Part shown: positions 1 through 7,534 of the stretch, in pieces
Layout of the letters: the number at the start of each line of letters is the position of its first letter
Position numbering within the stretch: the stretch's first letter is position 1
DNA from: AV40 sp963817335
GTDB taxonomy: Bacteria > Verrucomicrobiota > Verrucomicrobiia > Chthoniobacterales > UBA10450
Direction: 5' to 3'
Assembly (NCBI GenBank): GCA_963817335.1
Contig: CAWFNX010000005.1
Span: 806,001 to 870,000, forward strand
Length of the DNA stretch: 64,000 bases
Translations under genes and position numbers: made by a program
The notes under the pieces: model-generated
Told to the model about the DNA's origin: nothing
The model's database searches: none
The model's input: only the letters and a program-made list of their open reading frames with translations

Positions 1-2
1 GC

Positions 3-191
3 ATCATCTTCGATGCCGCTTTGATGGATCTCGCCCACGTTAAAGTCGGCGATCAAGTCAACATCACGGTTGTACCCGAAAGCGGCGCGATCATGCTGAT
101 GCCGCTCCGACAAAGGTCGAGGAAGGAGATTACCGAAGCGATAAGGAAGACGTCGAAGGATTACCGGAAAACGCTGCGCAAACTGGCGTGA
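3..191 (+). CDS. AbrB/MazE-type antitoxin, C-terminal part (5' end outside window)
   Basis: The reading frame enters from the left edge and ends at the TGA at 189-191. The visible 62 residues contain LAHVKVGDQVNITV followed by a strand ending GAIMLMPL, the swapped-hairpin beta pattern of SpoVT/AbrB/MazE DNA-binding antitoxins. A basic helical tail rich in Arg and Lys follows (RSRKEITEAIRKT). The stop codon overlaps the GTG start of the downstream Doc-type toxin by four bases (GTGA), so the two are translationally coupled, as in a toxin-antitoxin operon. By analogy it would bind the toxin through its tail and repress its own operon. The family assignment comes from the fold pattern only; the N-terminus is missing. 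Confidence 0.72.
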   Translation: MIFDAALMDLAHVKVGDQVNITVVPESGAIMLMPLRQRSRKEITEAIRKTSKDYRKTLRKLA

Positions 192-607
192 GCGCTACCC
201 CGGATAATTGTTTCCATCTCGGCGTCGATGTGGTCCGTGAGATTCATGCCGAAGCGCTCAGACAGTTCGGAGGGCTGGACGGCGTGCGCGACGAAAATTT
301 GCTGGCCTCCGCTGTGCTGACTCCGCAGTCGAGCTTTGGAGGCAAGTCGCCGTATACCGACATCGTGGAGGTGGCAGCTGCGTATCTGTTTTACATTTGT
401 AAGAACCATCCATTCCTCGACGGAAATAAGCGCACCGCCATGATGGCAGCGATTGTTTTTCTACGACTCAATGGGATTGAGCCGCAGCCGGACAGCGAAC
501 GATGGGAAAAGCTGATGTTGGATGTGGCCGGCAGCGAAATCGACCGCGCCGCCACGACCGCGCGCCTTCGCAAACTTCTCAAGCGCCCCCGCAAGCGCAA
601 GCGCTGA
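188..607 (+). CDS. doc: Doc/Fic-family toxin (death-on-curing protein)
   Basis: A 139-residue Fic-fold protein, close to the length of phage P1 Doc. It carries the family signature HPFLDGNKRTA at residues 74-84, with catalytic His74 and the GNKR anion-binding part. Doc enzymes phosphorylate elongation factor EF-Tu and stop translation; true Fic enzymes AMPylate and have GNGR instead, so the Lys in this motif favours Doc. The N-terminal segment FGGLDGVRDENLLASAV is also typical of Doc proteins. The GTG start overlaps the stop of the AbrB-like antitoxin, giving an antitoxin-first operon. The C-terminus is strongly basic (KRPRKRKR). The partner is AbrB-like rather than Phd, a combination common outside enterobacteria. 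Confidence 0.88.
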   Translation: MSATPDNCFHLGVDVVREIHAEALRQFGGLDGVRDENLLASAVLTPQSSFGGKSPYTDIVEVAAAYLFYICKNHPFLDGNKRTAMMAAIVFLRLNGIEPQPDSERWEKLMLDVAGSEIDRAATTARLRKLLKRPRKRKR

Positions 608-905
608 CCGGTGATCTCTGATCTCTCGGCACGTGAGCGCAGCTTTTTAAGCGCTCCGCCTTCCTTTCAACGACTCAACGACTCAACAGCTCAACCTCTT
701 CTGTGGTGGCTGCCGTGTCGGCTGCGAATCTTGAATCTTGAGATGCGACCCCATTTCCTCATTCCCGGACGCCTTCGTTTATTACTACGCTTTGCCTGTT
801 TACAATCCGTTCGAAGACTGGGGGCGGCGGTCGCCGCTGACGTATCCGACTTCCGCTTCCAGCTCGCCTGCCACGCCATAGCCTTGTGCGACGGCGGGTC
901 ACATG
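608..905. other. Intergenic stretch made largely of repeat copies
   Basis: No convincing gene is present. At 668-697 lies a run of ACTCAAC units, the reverse complement of the GTTGAG repeats seen elsewhere. At 701-725 is a degenerate copy of the CTGTGGTGGCAGGCGTGTCG hairpin repeat (compare 8706-8731). At 725-757, in reverse orientation, is a copy of the GGGGTCGYATCTCAAGATTC repeat found at 6898-6926. The 146-residue open frame over this region is built from these repeats and looks spurious. Confidence 0.6.
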
Positions 906-1667
906 TCACTCGTCACTGGCGACAGGCCTTGTTCCGTGACACTTCGGGTAATTGGGGCAGCCCCAAAACTGCGAACCCGGATTTGGGCCGCGTTTGGCCG
1001 TGCGCCGCACCATTTCTGACTTGCAGATCGGACACAGCACGGCGGCACTAGATTCTGTTGGAACAGTAATAATCGCGGAGCGCGTCTGAACCTCCTTGAT
1101 CAGCCGCAGCAGCTCATGTTTTCCGATGAGCTCGATTGGTTTTCGCGCAGCAAAAGCTTTCGCGTCCGGCGTAAACGTGCTCGTGGTCACGAGTTTCGCG
1201 CCAGTAGCATGTCGATCATGCAACACGCCGTACAATTCACGAATTGTTTGCACCGGAACCGGTTTTTCTCGGAATCGCTTGCACTGCACCAGGATCACAT
1301 CGCTTTTGCGACGCAGGACCAAATCCACACCGCCGTCTGCGGCGGTTGTCAGCGTTTCTTCAACTTTGTAACCGTGCCTGCGATAGGCTTCGCCAAGCAG
1401 ATTCTCGAATTCCTTCGATGAAAGGTTTAAAATGGAATCCAAACTATTTTGGCGATCAAGCACCCAGGCACTTTTCAATGAACGAAAAACGGAGAGGGCA
1501 CTGAGGCACAGGAAAAAGAAGGCGATGGGCATCACCACACCGCGCAGCGGAGATGGTACGACGAGCGGCGCGATAGCGAAGACGATTACCGCTAACGTGA
1601 AGCTGACCCACCAAGGCGCTAGAACGAAGTTATCCGCCCAATGTGATTTGCGCCGCGAACTGGTCAT
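906..1667 (-). CDS. Membrane-anchored Mrr-like restriction endonuclease with C-terminal zinc ribbon
   Basis: 253 residues. Two hydrophobic segments (about 16-36 and 43-62) place the rest at the membrane. Residues 80-190 form a restriction_endonuclease_like (Mrr_cat) domain: FENLLGEAYRRHGY with Glu87, then GGVD with Asp115, then QCK at 128-130, the D-(Q/E)xK catalytic pattern. Residues 211-243 form a topoisomerase-type zinc ribbon (CPIC, then GCPNYPKC). Mrr family nucleases cleave modified DNA, but membrane-bound members of this architecture have no settled role; DNA processing or defence is inferred. It is single and convergent with the region carrying Doc. The start is the first Met in frame. 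Confidence 0.82.
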   Translation of the reverse strand: MTSSRRKSHWADNFVLAPWWVSFTLAVIVFAIAPLVVPSPLRGVVMPIAFFFLCLSALSVFRSLKSAWVLDRQNSLDSILNLSSKEFENLLGEAYRRHGYKVEETLTTAADGGVDLVLRRKSDVILVQCKRFREKPVPVQTIRELYGVLHDRHATGAKLVTTSTFTPDAKAFAARKPIELIGKHELLRLIKEVQTRSAIITVPTESSAAVLCPICKSEMVRRTAKRGPNPGSQFWGCPNYPKCHGTRPVASDE

Positions 1668-1697
1668 ATTGTTCTGATCCGCTAAATCCGTGCCAGA

Positions 1698-2855
1698 TTA
1701 GCGGTGCTGCTTCACCAGCGCGTACACGCCCGGCGGATGTTTCACTAGCGTCTTTCCCTCACGTTGCTCAACGGTCTGGCCGCGTAACAACGCGCGGATA
1801 TCCTCAAACAACTGCGGACCATCATACGAATGACCAACCAAATCAGTGTTGGCGGCCGAGGCGTCGATGACATCAATCTTTTTGAGTAATCCTTGTGACC
1901 CAAGTTCTCCTTCGCGGGGATCGCTATGGAGGAAGCTCGATAATCGCAGCGCGTTATCGTGGTTCGATGCATAAACAGTGACATGTCCACAGACGGCTCG
2001 AAGTCGGCCAATATTTATTCTAAAAAACTCCTTATCAACATCGGGCTCGATCAGGATCAATTGCGCAAAAACGGGATGCCCAAGTTTGGGCGGATCCCCT
2101 CTGTGATCGATCAATTGAATTTCGCGCAAGGCAAAGGTCAGGACACGACATCCCATGCTATGTCCGATGAGAACCACCGAACTGGCGGAGCCGGATTCGC
2201 GGCTTGCCCGCAAGACTCCCAGGACCTGGCGTGCGCGATCCTCGTTAACGAGGACAACGTCTTCATCGTGGGCGTAGCCGAAAAGGCTTTCCTTTGAGGG
2301 CCAGCTGAAGATTGCCGCCTTGGTCGAAACATTCGGCTGCAAATCATACGAGAACATCGCTGCCCGATCGGCGGCGGTTTCAAATCCGTTATTAAACCCA
2401 TGAACGAAAACGACCAGCGGCTTTTTGGCGTCCGCCCGTGCCGCCGCGGTCCGGACGCGGAAATCGCCTTGCCCATCCTTCTTCGGGGGCTCGATTTTCT
2501 CGACCTTGATTCCCTTTTGCACGCCCGGTGAATGCGGCAAAGGAATGCTCACCTCCGCGGCGCCGTAATTGATATGCTCGTTCTTCGTCTGAGCATTCGT
2601 GAAAGCATGATCGATCTTGGCGGTCGGATCGTATTCCTGAGTGGTCGCGTAATAAACGTCTACATGCTGATAGCCGGTCACGGCGTGCGGCTGAAAGGCG
2701 GCACAACCTCCGAGGCAAACAAGGCCAGCGCTCGCGACAGGCCATATCACTACTTTGAAGAGCAGTGTCACGAGTTCGATACTAATGACGTTGTCAATGC
2801 GAAGGCCGCTTTTCCGCTCCTCAGAGAACAAGATTGCTGCTAGTTTTCCCCTCAC
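1698..2855 (-). CDS. Alpha/beta-hydrolase lipoprotein (DUF900 family)
   Basis: 385 residues from the first start. A hydrophobic segment ends in a lipobox-like LGGC with Cys51, so the mature protein is probably an outer-membrane lipoprotein; the true start may lie later than the first codon. The hydrolase core has the oxyanion motif FVHGFNNG (150-157), nucleophile elbow GHSMG with Ser233, a likely acid Asp in EPDVD (about 272-274) and His342 in VGHSYDG. DUF900 proteins resemble esterases/lipases and their substrates are mostly unknown. It lies 31 bases downstream, in transcription order, of nothing obvious, so it is probably monocistronic. Function beyond serine hydrolase cannot be assigned. 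Confidence 0.85.
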   Translation of the reverse strand: MRGKLAAILFSEERKSGLRIDNVISIELVTLLFKVVIWPVASAGLVCLGGCAAFQPHAVTGYQHVDVYYATTQEYDPTAKIDHAFTNAQTKNEHINYGAAEVSIPLPHSPGVQKGIKVEKIEPPKKDGQGDFRVRTAAARADAKKPLVVFVHGFNNGFETAADRAAMFSYDLQPNVSTKAAIFSWPSKESLFGYAHDEDVVLVNEDRARQVLGVLRASRESGSASSVVLIGHSMGCRVLTFALREIQLIDHRGDPPKLGHPVFAQLILIEPDVDKEFFRINIGRLRAVCGHVTVYASNHDNALRLSSFLHSDPREGELGSQGLLKKIDVIDASAANTDLVGHSYDGPQLFEDIRALLRGQTVEQREGKTLVKHPPGVYALVKQHR

Positions 2856-3119
2856 AAATGGCGCGCGGGAAATCGAGCAAATCGTCTGGCGGCAACTCGG
2901 CTAATGTGGCGAAGCCCAGCCCTGCCTCGCTACCGCTCGCCGACCTTCAATCCGAAGCACGCCGACAACCTTTGGCGACCTCGTCCTCGTCCGTTTCTGG
3001 TTTTGCATGAAACACGGATTCCACAGGGCCCGATCACGCGAGGAGACAGGCGGCGCGTGGTGCGTGTTCTACAAAGTGCTCATGTCGCGCCCAGTAATTG
3101 GTCTCGTTAGGCTGCTCGC
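2856..3119. other. Divergent intergenic region, 264 bases, possible gene remnants
   Basis: It lies between the minus-strand hydrolase and the plus-strand nuclease-ATPase and must hold both promoters. A 50-codon open frame at 2858-3010 begins MARGKSSKSSGGNSAN. This Lys/Ser/Asn-rich start reminds me of type I modification (HsdM) proteins, but the rest does not follow that family and has no conserved motif. I see no secure gene here. Confidence 0.35.
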
Positions 3120-5363
3120 ATGTTGATTACCATTGAGGAATTCCGCCAACGCGTTGCGAGCGACCGGGCGGGTTTGGTTTCTCGCCTTCAGGAAGAGACA
3201 GGACGTTACGGTAGGGAGGAAGCGCAAGCTTGGGAAAGTTCGTTGAGCAAACTTAGCCGCGCGTTCCAAGCTCCTTCGTTTCAGCTGCTCCATTTATTCT
3301 TCGGCAGTCGCGGAAATCTAGCGTTGGAATATCAGATGCCTGCCGCTTCGTCTTGGGCAGATGTCATCCTGCTCGGACGGTACGAGACTGCTCCGTCGGC
3401 CGTGATAATCGAGCTCAAAGATTGGACTACCGCTGCCGATAACCCAGGCAAAGCCGAAGGACTAATTGAACGCTCCGGACGACAAGAGTTACACCCGTCG
3501 GACCAAGTTCGCGGGTACACGGAATATTGCCGTAGGTTCCATTCTGCTATCCAAGAGGGGGCGAAGGTACATGGCTGCGTGTTATTCACACACCAGGTTT
3601 ACACCACCGCTTACACCGCAGCTCCGAATGATACGCTGACCCATGACTATCCGATCTTTACGACTGCTGAAGAAGATGTCGGCGCGAGGTTTCCTGAGTT
3701 TTTTCGTCACCGACTGACGGAGCCCGATGAGGAATTTGCGTGGCGCTTCGCAACGGGTCGCTACCGTCAACAGCGTGGGTTCGTAGCGCAAATTGGCGCG
3801 CAGATCCTACATCCAGAAAGCACGCCGTTTGAGTTGTTAGACAACCAGCGGCGGGCATTTGCGCTGTGCCGAGCCGTCGTTGACGAAACTTTCCTGTCTG
3901 ACGCTGCTCGAGCGACGGCGAAAAAGCGAGTTGTCGTTATTAATGGTCCTCCGGGTTCAGGCAAGTCTGCAATCGCCGCGCGACTTTGGGCGTCGCTGGT
4001 CACCGACGAACGGCTTCCGGATGGCGATGTTGTGTTCACGACAACGTCCCAAAGCCAGAATAGCAACTGGTCGTCGATCTTCGATGAATTGGCGGACGAA
4101 GGGGGCGAGGGCCTTGTTAGGAAAGCGACAATCTTCACCCCAATAACTACCCAGCGGCTAGGTCAGCTACGGCAGCAACAAGGCGAGGCATTCCTCGCCG
4201 ATGCGAGTATTTGGAGAGATAACCTGCAGCTAATTAGAAACCTCGGCATCGAGTTTCGGGACGCGTCTCGCGATAACCAGAATCTTGTCACAATTGTTGA
4301 TGAGGCGCACAGTCTTATCAATCCCGAGCATCCGGCCGGGGTCGGTCAATTTGGTTTCGTGACAGCCCTTGGACCGCAAGCATACCATATCATTAGAACG
4401 TCGCAGCTAAGTGTCTTTCTGTTGGATCCCGCGCAGGGATTCCGCGAGCGTGAAAATACAACCGTGGCAGAGATCTCGGCGTGGTCCCAAGAGCTCGGTG
4501 CCGGCGAGCCTGAGCTAATTAGCTTGGAAGGCTCGCAGTTTCGATGCGGCGGCTCGGCTGAATATGTCACCTGGGTAGAGTCGATGCTGGACGGTGAGCC
4601 CGTCAGTAAGAATCAAGTCCTCGCAACCGCATGGAAGAACCCGACTGTTTTGGAACGACCGCAGAATGTACTCGAGTTCCCGAGTCCGGAGCCGGCGCTC
4701 CGCGCGGCCGAAGAATCGTCGCCCTACGTTGCGAAACGTCGCAATCTGTTGGCTAATTTCGAGTTCAAGATATTTGACAACCCGATCGATTTAGAAACCG
4801 CGCTGCGTTCGAAGCGGTCTGAGGGAAATTCTGTACGCCTGCTCTCTTCCTATTCGCGGAAATGGAAAACGCGAGGCACAACCGCCCCGCATGACCTGCC
4901 GCCAAGTATGCAGGACTTCTGCGAAGACTACAGTAAAGATGGCCGAGAACGAATCTGGTCACGCGTATGGAATTTCGTTCCTCAAAATGGCACCGACTAC
5001 ACAGCTTTCATCCGTGCGGCATCGGGGTCCAGGATGGCCGACGATCCGCTTTGCGAGGTTGGTTGCCCGTATGCCGTTCGCGGATTTGATTATGATTTCG
5101 TAGGCATTCTTTGGCTGAATGACTTGGTCTGGCGAGAGGGCGAATGGGTAACACGTTATGATTCTATTCACGAAGGTGGATTCCTACACTTGTTAAATCG
5201 TGCTCGCGGTGAAGGCTCACCCAAAGGCCCAGAGAACCGCGAATTGCTGCGGCGCGTGGTACAGGCTTACCGCATTTTGCTGACTCGGCCGTTAAAGGGA
5301 GCGTATCTGTGGATTCCAGACGATAGTACGCGTCATTACGTCTCTACCTGTTTAGGGGAGTGA
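3120..5363 (+). CDS. DUF2075-type ATPase/helicase with N-terminal nuclease-like domain
   Basis: 747 residues. The N-terminal domain has EYQMPAASSWADVILLG and AVIIELKDW (Glu70, Asp81, Glu98, Lys100), the spacing of a PD-(D/E)xK nuclease fold. A P-loop follows, GPPGSGKS at 276-283, then Walker B TIVDEAHSLI with DEAH at 394-397, and a superfamily 1 C-terminal half ending in an RARG motif (LLNRARGEG). DUF2075 proteins of this layout occur in defence and mobile islands. A PIN-domain start codon lies one base after the stop, so a nuclease-helicase/PIN pair was once encoded. It probably acts on nucleic acid in the cytoplasm; anti-phage activity is inferred from domains and neighbours, not shown. Confidence 0.8.
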   Translation: MLITIEEFRQRVASDRAGLVSRLQEETGRYGREEAQAWESSLSKLSRAFQAPSFQLLHLFFGSRGNLALEYQMPAASSWADVILLGRYETAPSAVIIELKDWTTAADNPGKAEGLIERSGRQELHPSDQVRGYTEYCRRFHSAIQEGAKVHGCVLFTHQVYTTAYTAAPNDTLTHDYPIFTTAEEDVGARFPEFFRHRLTEPDEEFAWRFATGRYRQQRGFVAQIGAQILHPESTPFELLDNQRRAFALCRAVVDETFLSDAARATAKKRVVVINGPPGSGKSAIAARLWASLVTDERLPDGDVVFTTTSQSQNSNWSSIFDELADEGGEGLVRKATIFTPITTQRLGQLRQQQGEAFLADASIWRDNLQLIRNLGIEFRDASRDNQNLVTIVDEAHSLINPEHPAGVGQFGFVTALGPQAYHIIRTSQLSVFLLDPAQGFRERENTTVAEISAWSQELGAGEPELISLEGSQFRCGGSAEYVTWVESMLDGEPVSKNQVLATAWKNPTVLERPQNVLEFPSPEPALRAAEESSPYVAKRRNLLANFEFKIFDNPIDLETALRSKRSEGNSVRLLSSYSRKWKTRGTTAPHDLPPSMQDFCEDYSKDGRERIWSRVWNFVPQNGTDYTAFIRAASGSRMADDPLCEVGCPYAVRGFDYDFVGILWLNDLVWREGEWVTRYDSIHEGGFLHLLNRARGEGSPKGPENRELLRRVVQAYRILLTRPLKGAYLWIPDDSTRHYVSTCLGE

Positions 5364-5364
5364 C

Positions 5365-5529
5365 ATGAGGGTGCTTCTCGACACGAACATTATTGTGCAC
5401 CGAGAGGCAAGTACGGTCATCAAACAACAGATTGGGACGCCGTTCCGCTGGCTTGACCGCCTTCATTACGCGAAATGCATCCATCCCCTTTCGATCGATG
5501 AGGGGAAGCAAAGTTGGGGTCGTACTTAA
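5365..5529 (+). pseudogene. Truncated PIN-domain ribonuclease (VapC-like), cut off at a repeat
   Basis: It starts one base after the DUF2075 stop and runs 54 codons. The opening MRVLLDTNIIVHREAS carries the first PIN acidic residue (Asp6 in LLDTN), and YAKCIHPLSIDE resembles the next strand-helix of PIN toxins paired with DUF2075 ATPases. A PIN domain needs about 120-140 residues with three or four acidic residues; only the first part is present. The last codons and the stop (SWGRT*) come from a copy of the GGGGTCGTATCTAAACATT intergenic repeat at 5513-5540. Nothing resembling the rest of the domain follows. I infer a broken gene whose 3' end was lost at, or replaced by, the repeat. Confidence 0.7.
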
Positions 5530-5540
5530 ACATTCAACAT
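5513..5540 (+). repeat. GGGGTCGTATCTAAACATT-class intergenic repeat at the PIN break point
   Basis: The copy here reads GGGGTCGTACTTAAACATTC and is followed by AACATTT. A near-identical stretch is at 11084-11105, and an inverted one at 40554-40574. Related copies continuing as CAAGATTCAAGATTC are at 6900-6926 and, inverted, 725-757; shorter ones are at 6830-6842 and 7822-7836. Confidence 0.7.
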
Positions 5541-5629
5541 TTCGACAATGTTTCGTCGAAGGAGCAGCTTGATCGAACGCTCACGATTTGTTGAAGTGAG
5601 CTGACAAACATACGAGCAAAGACCGAATT

Positions 5630-5875
5630 ATGAAACTGAACATCAAAGCATTCGCGTTAACCTGCGGCATTTTCTGGGGGCTGGCGCTGTTTTTCCTCAC
5701 CTGGTGGCTCATCGCGTTCGGTGGCGCCACCAAAGAACCTACTTTCATCGCCAAGATCTATCTTGGATACACGATTTCTCCAATCGGTAGCGTGCTAGGG
5801 TTGATCTACGCTTTCCTCGACGGTCTGATCGGCGGCGCGTTGTTTGCATGGCTCTATAATAAGTTGAGTCGTTGA
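5630..5875 (+). CDS. Small two-helix membrane protein, phage-holin-like family
   Basis: 81 residues with two hydrophobic helices (about 7-30 and 48-74) separated by a short polar loop with GATKEPTF. The pattern and length match a family labelled bacteriophage holin in databases, although most members lie on chromosomes away from phage genes, as here. No lysin, Rz or other phage gene is nearby, so a lytic role is not supported. The last codons and stop (AAGTTGAGTCGTTGA) are part of a GTTGAG repeat tract, so the C-terminal KLSR was probably acquired from repeat DNA. Upstream is the broken PIN gene; the intervening 100 bases show no other gene. Confidence 0.65.
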   Translation: MKLNIKAFALTCGIFWGLALFFLTWWLIAFGGATKEPTFIAKIYLGYTISPIGSVLGLIYAFLDGLIGGALFAWLYNKLSR

Positions 5876-5902
5876 GAAGTTGAGTTGTTGAGAGGTTGAG
5901 GG
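5861..5902 (+). repeat. GTTGAG repeat tract overlapping the 3' end of the holin-like gene
   Basis: Consecutive units of the form (A)GTTGAG(N)GTTGAG with spacers AA, TC, AG and TT. It overlaps the last five codons of the upstream gene and continues 27 bases past the stop. Confidence 0.85.
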
Positions 5903-6252
5903 GACAGCTGAAGAACGGAGAGCTGGGGTCGCGCTTGGAAAATTAAGAAGTACGAATTAGAAATTACGAAACGAAGCTCTCGTTATTGATTACGTCGAAG
6001 GGACCAAGCTAGTCCTACAACAAGCCGAGCTTCTCTGTCACGAGTGGGCCGCATGATGGCGAAAACTAGATAAACAGATGAGCTAAAACAGGCAGCAGGG
6101 ATCGTCGGCGCTTGAATTGTGCAGCTTTGGTTGTCCCGGTAGTGGCGGCTGGATGTTTGCGGGTTCGAGCGCGACATGCACGACGAAAGCGCAGAGCAGA
6201 TACTGGACACGTTTCAGCTTTTCGCCGCCGATTTTGCCGTTAGGTTGTCGGT
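5903..6252. other. Intergenic stretch without recognisable gene
   Basis: After the GTTGAG tract I see a weak GGGGTCGCGCTTGG repeat relic near 5926 and AT-richer sequence around 5940-6080. No open frame has family features, and there is no clear tRNA or structured RNA. The promoter of the DUF2911 gene should lie at its right end. Confidence 0.4.
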
Positions 6253-6804
6253 ATGAACAAGGTCATTACCGTCGTCGGGTTACTGCTTCTCGTTCCTTTC
6301 CTCCCCGTTCGTGCGCAGGAACACAAGCGCGTCAGCCCGCACGAAACCGTCTCCGCCACGATCGATGGCGCCAACATCAAGATCGTCTACGGCCGTCCCT
6401 ACACGCGCAACCCCACGACGAAGGAGATGCGCAAAATCTGGGGCGGCCTGGTGCCGTTCGGCCAGGTCTGGCGGATGGGCGCGGATGAAGCGACCATGCT
6501 CACGACCGATCACGACATCGCGATCGGCGGCACACGCATTCCCGCCGGCTCGTATACACTTTTCCTCCAGCCGGAGGAGAACGGCCCGGCCAAGCTGATT
6601 GTAAACAAACAGACCGGCCAGTGGGGCACGAAGCACGACGCCAGCCAGGATTTCGTCCGGATCGACATGCAGCGGAACCCGCTCGCCCCGGCCGTGGACC
6701 AGTTCACCATAACGATCGACAAGGACGCAACCGGCAACAGTGGTACCCTGCAGCTGAAATGGGAGCGATTCGCTTTTTCCGCGCCCATTACGGTACCGAA
6801 GTAA
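6253..6804 (+). CDS. DUF2911 secreted protein
   Basis: 183 residues with a clear signal peptide (MNKVITVVGLLLLVPFLPVRAQ, cleavage likely after VRA). The mature part matches DUF2911: ASATIDGANIKIVYGRP-type opening, then RKIWGGLVPFGQVWRMGADEAT, IPAGSYTLF, and a GTLQLKWE-type final strand. These proteins are small periplasmic beta-sandwich proteins, common in Bacteroidota and Verrucomicrobiota, with no established activity. It appears to be a single gene, with repeat copies starting about 25 bases after its stop. The start is supported by the immediately following signal sequence. Confidence 0.85.
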   Translation: MNKVITVVGLLLLVPFLPVRAQEHKRVSPHETVSATIDGANIKIVYGRPYTRNPTTKEMRKIWGGLVPFGQVWRMGADEATMLTTDHDIAIGGTRIPAGSYTLFLQPEENGPAKLIVNKQTGQWGTKHDASQDFVRIDMQRNPLAPAVDQFTITIDKDATGNSGTLQLKWERFAFSAPITVPK

Positions 6805-7080
6805 TCGGCGGGAAAAGGCATTGGGGTCGTATCGTTGGGGAAACACTGAAAACTGAAATGCCGAAAAGCTGAAATCACACAGCAGGGGAAAAGGCAATGG
6901 GGTCGTATCTCAAGATTCAAGATTCTAAGAACGTTGAGTTGTTGAGCTGGTGAGCAGTTGAGGGGTTAGCTTTCGGAAATATGGGCGAAGCGTTGCGTCC
7001 ACATCAATTTGGCGCTCTGCCAACGCTAGTCGAAGACCCGGATTACGAAGTAGTGGACTAGAATCAATAAACTCATCAGG
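6805..7080. other. Repeat-rich intergenic stretch
   Basis: It holds two GGGGTCGTAT repeat copies (6830-6842 and 6900-6926, the second continuing CAAGATTCAAGATTC) and a GTTGAG tract at 6933-6964. No gene is supported. The long minus-strand frame across 6280-6897 is an antisense shadow of the DUF2911 gene. Confidence 0.6.
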
Positions 7081-7110
7081 ACTTCATTCGGATCGAATGA
7101 AGTTTTATTT
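7081..7110 (+). terminator. Perfect hairpin followed by T tract
   Basis: A 10-bp perfect stem (ACTTCATTCG / CGAATGAAGT) with loop GAT is followed by TTTTATTT, giving an intrinsic terminator on the plus strand. It ends exactly at the stop codon of the convergent minus-strand small membrane protein. Which plus-strand transcript it ends is unclear: the last gene stops 276 bases earlier, so either a long 3' UTR or an unrecognised small RNA is involved. Confidence 0.6.
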
Positions 7111-7278
7111 CAAAGTTCCAGCCATTGCGCTGGCCAACAGGAACATCGGCCAGGCGACTACAGCTAGAACCACCACGAAAGCGACCAGCTCAGGCAAATA
7201 GTCCGGCTGAGTTCGGTAAGCGTAACGATCAGTGATAAAACGACGGATCTTAATTCGCGTCGGAGTTGTCTCTTTCAT
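7105..7278 (-). CDS. Small single-pass membrane protein, 57 residues
   Basis: A basic N-terminal third (MKETTPTRIKIRRFITDRY) is followed by a hydrophobic helix (LVAFVVVLAVVAWPMFLL, about 31-48) and a short tail ending TLK. A Shine-Dalgarno-like AGGTG lies four bases before this ATG; a second ATG directly upstream (7281) is too close to it. The coding pattern, RBS and hydrophobic helix argue for a real gene, but no family is recognised. The topology is probably N-in. It ends at a bidirectional-looking hairpin. Confidence 0.6.
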   Translation of the reverse strand: MKETTPTRIKIRRFITDRYAYRTQPDYLPELVAFVVVLAVVAWPMFLLASAMAGTLK

Positions 7279-7534
7279 CATTCACCTAAAGATCGAGATC
7301 TCATCGATGCAAGCCGTTTCACGCAAAAGTTACGCGGTTGTAACTCGCTCTCGGTAAGGCCCTAACCGACATGTGCCACGTTGTCTCGGTCCGGCTCGGA
7401 CCTCGGCCTTGATATGAAAGGTCAGCGACAGCACGAATCGTTTTTCAGCAAACCCGCCGCACGCTTGAAATTCAAAAAAATAAGTCGCCGAACGATGCAT
7501 CGTAAGCCGCTTATGATGCGAGAGGAACAACACC

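Noticed and set aside
668..697. GTTGAG/CTCAAC tracts as a possible CRISPR array
   Set aside because: Units are 6-10 bases, irregular, and lack unique 30-base spacers or cas genes.
611..1051. 146-codon plus-strand open frame
   Set aside because: It is composed of repeat copies and the antisense of the Mrr-like gene, with no family features.
2858..3010. 50-codon frame beginning MARGKSSKSSGGNSAN, possibly an HsdM N-terminal remnant
   Set aside because: Only the low-complexity start is suggestive. The rest has no methyltransferase features, so I do not call a gene.
5630..5875. Prophage, from the holin-like annotation
   Set aside because: No other phage gene is nearby; this small membrane family is common on chromosomes.
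6280..6897. 205-codon minus-strand frame
   Set aside because: Antisense shadow of the DUF2911 gene, which has a signal peptide and family motifs.
7330..7533. 67-codon minus-strand frame
   Set aside because: No RBS, no domain and unlike coding composition; I cannot support it.
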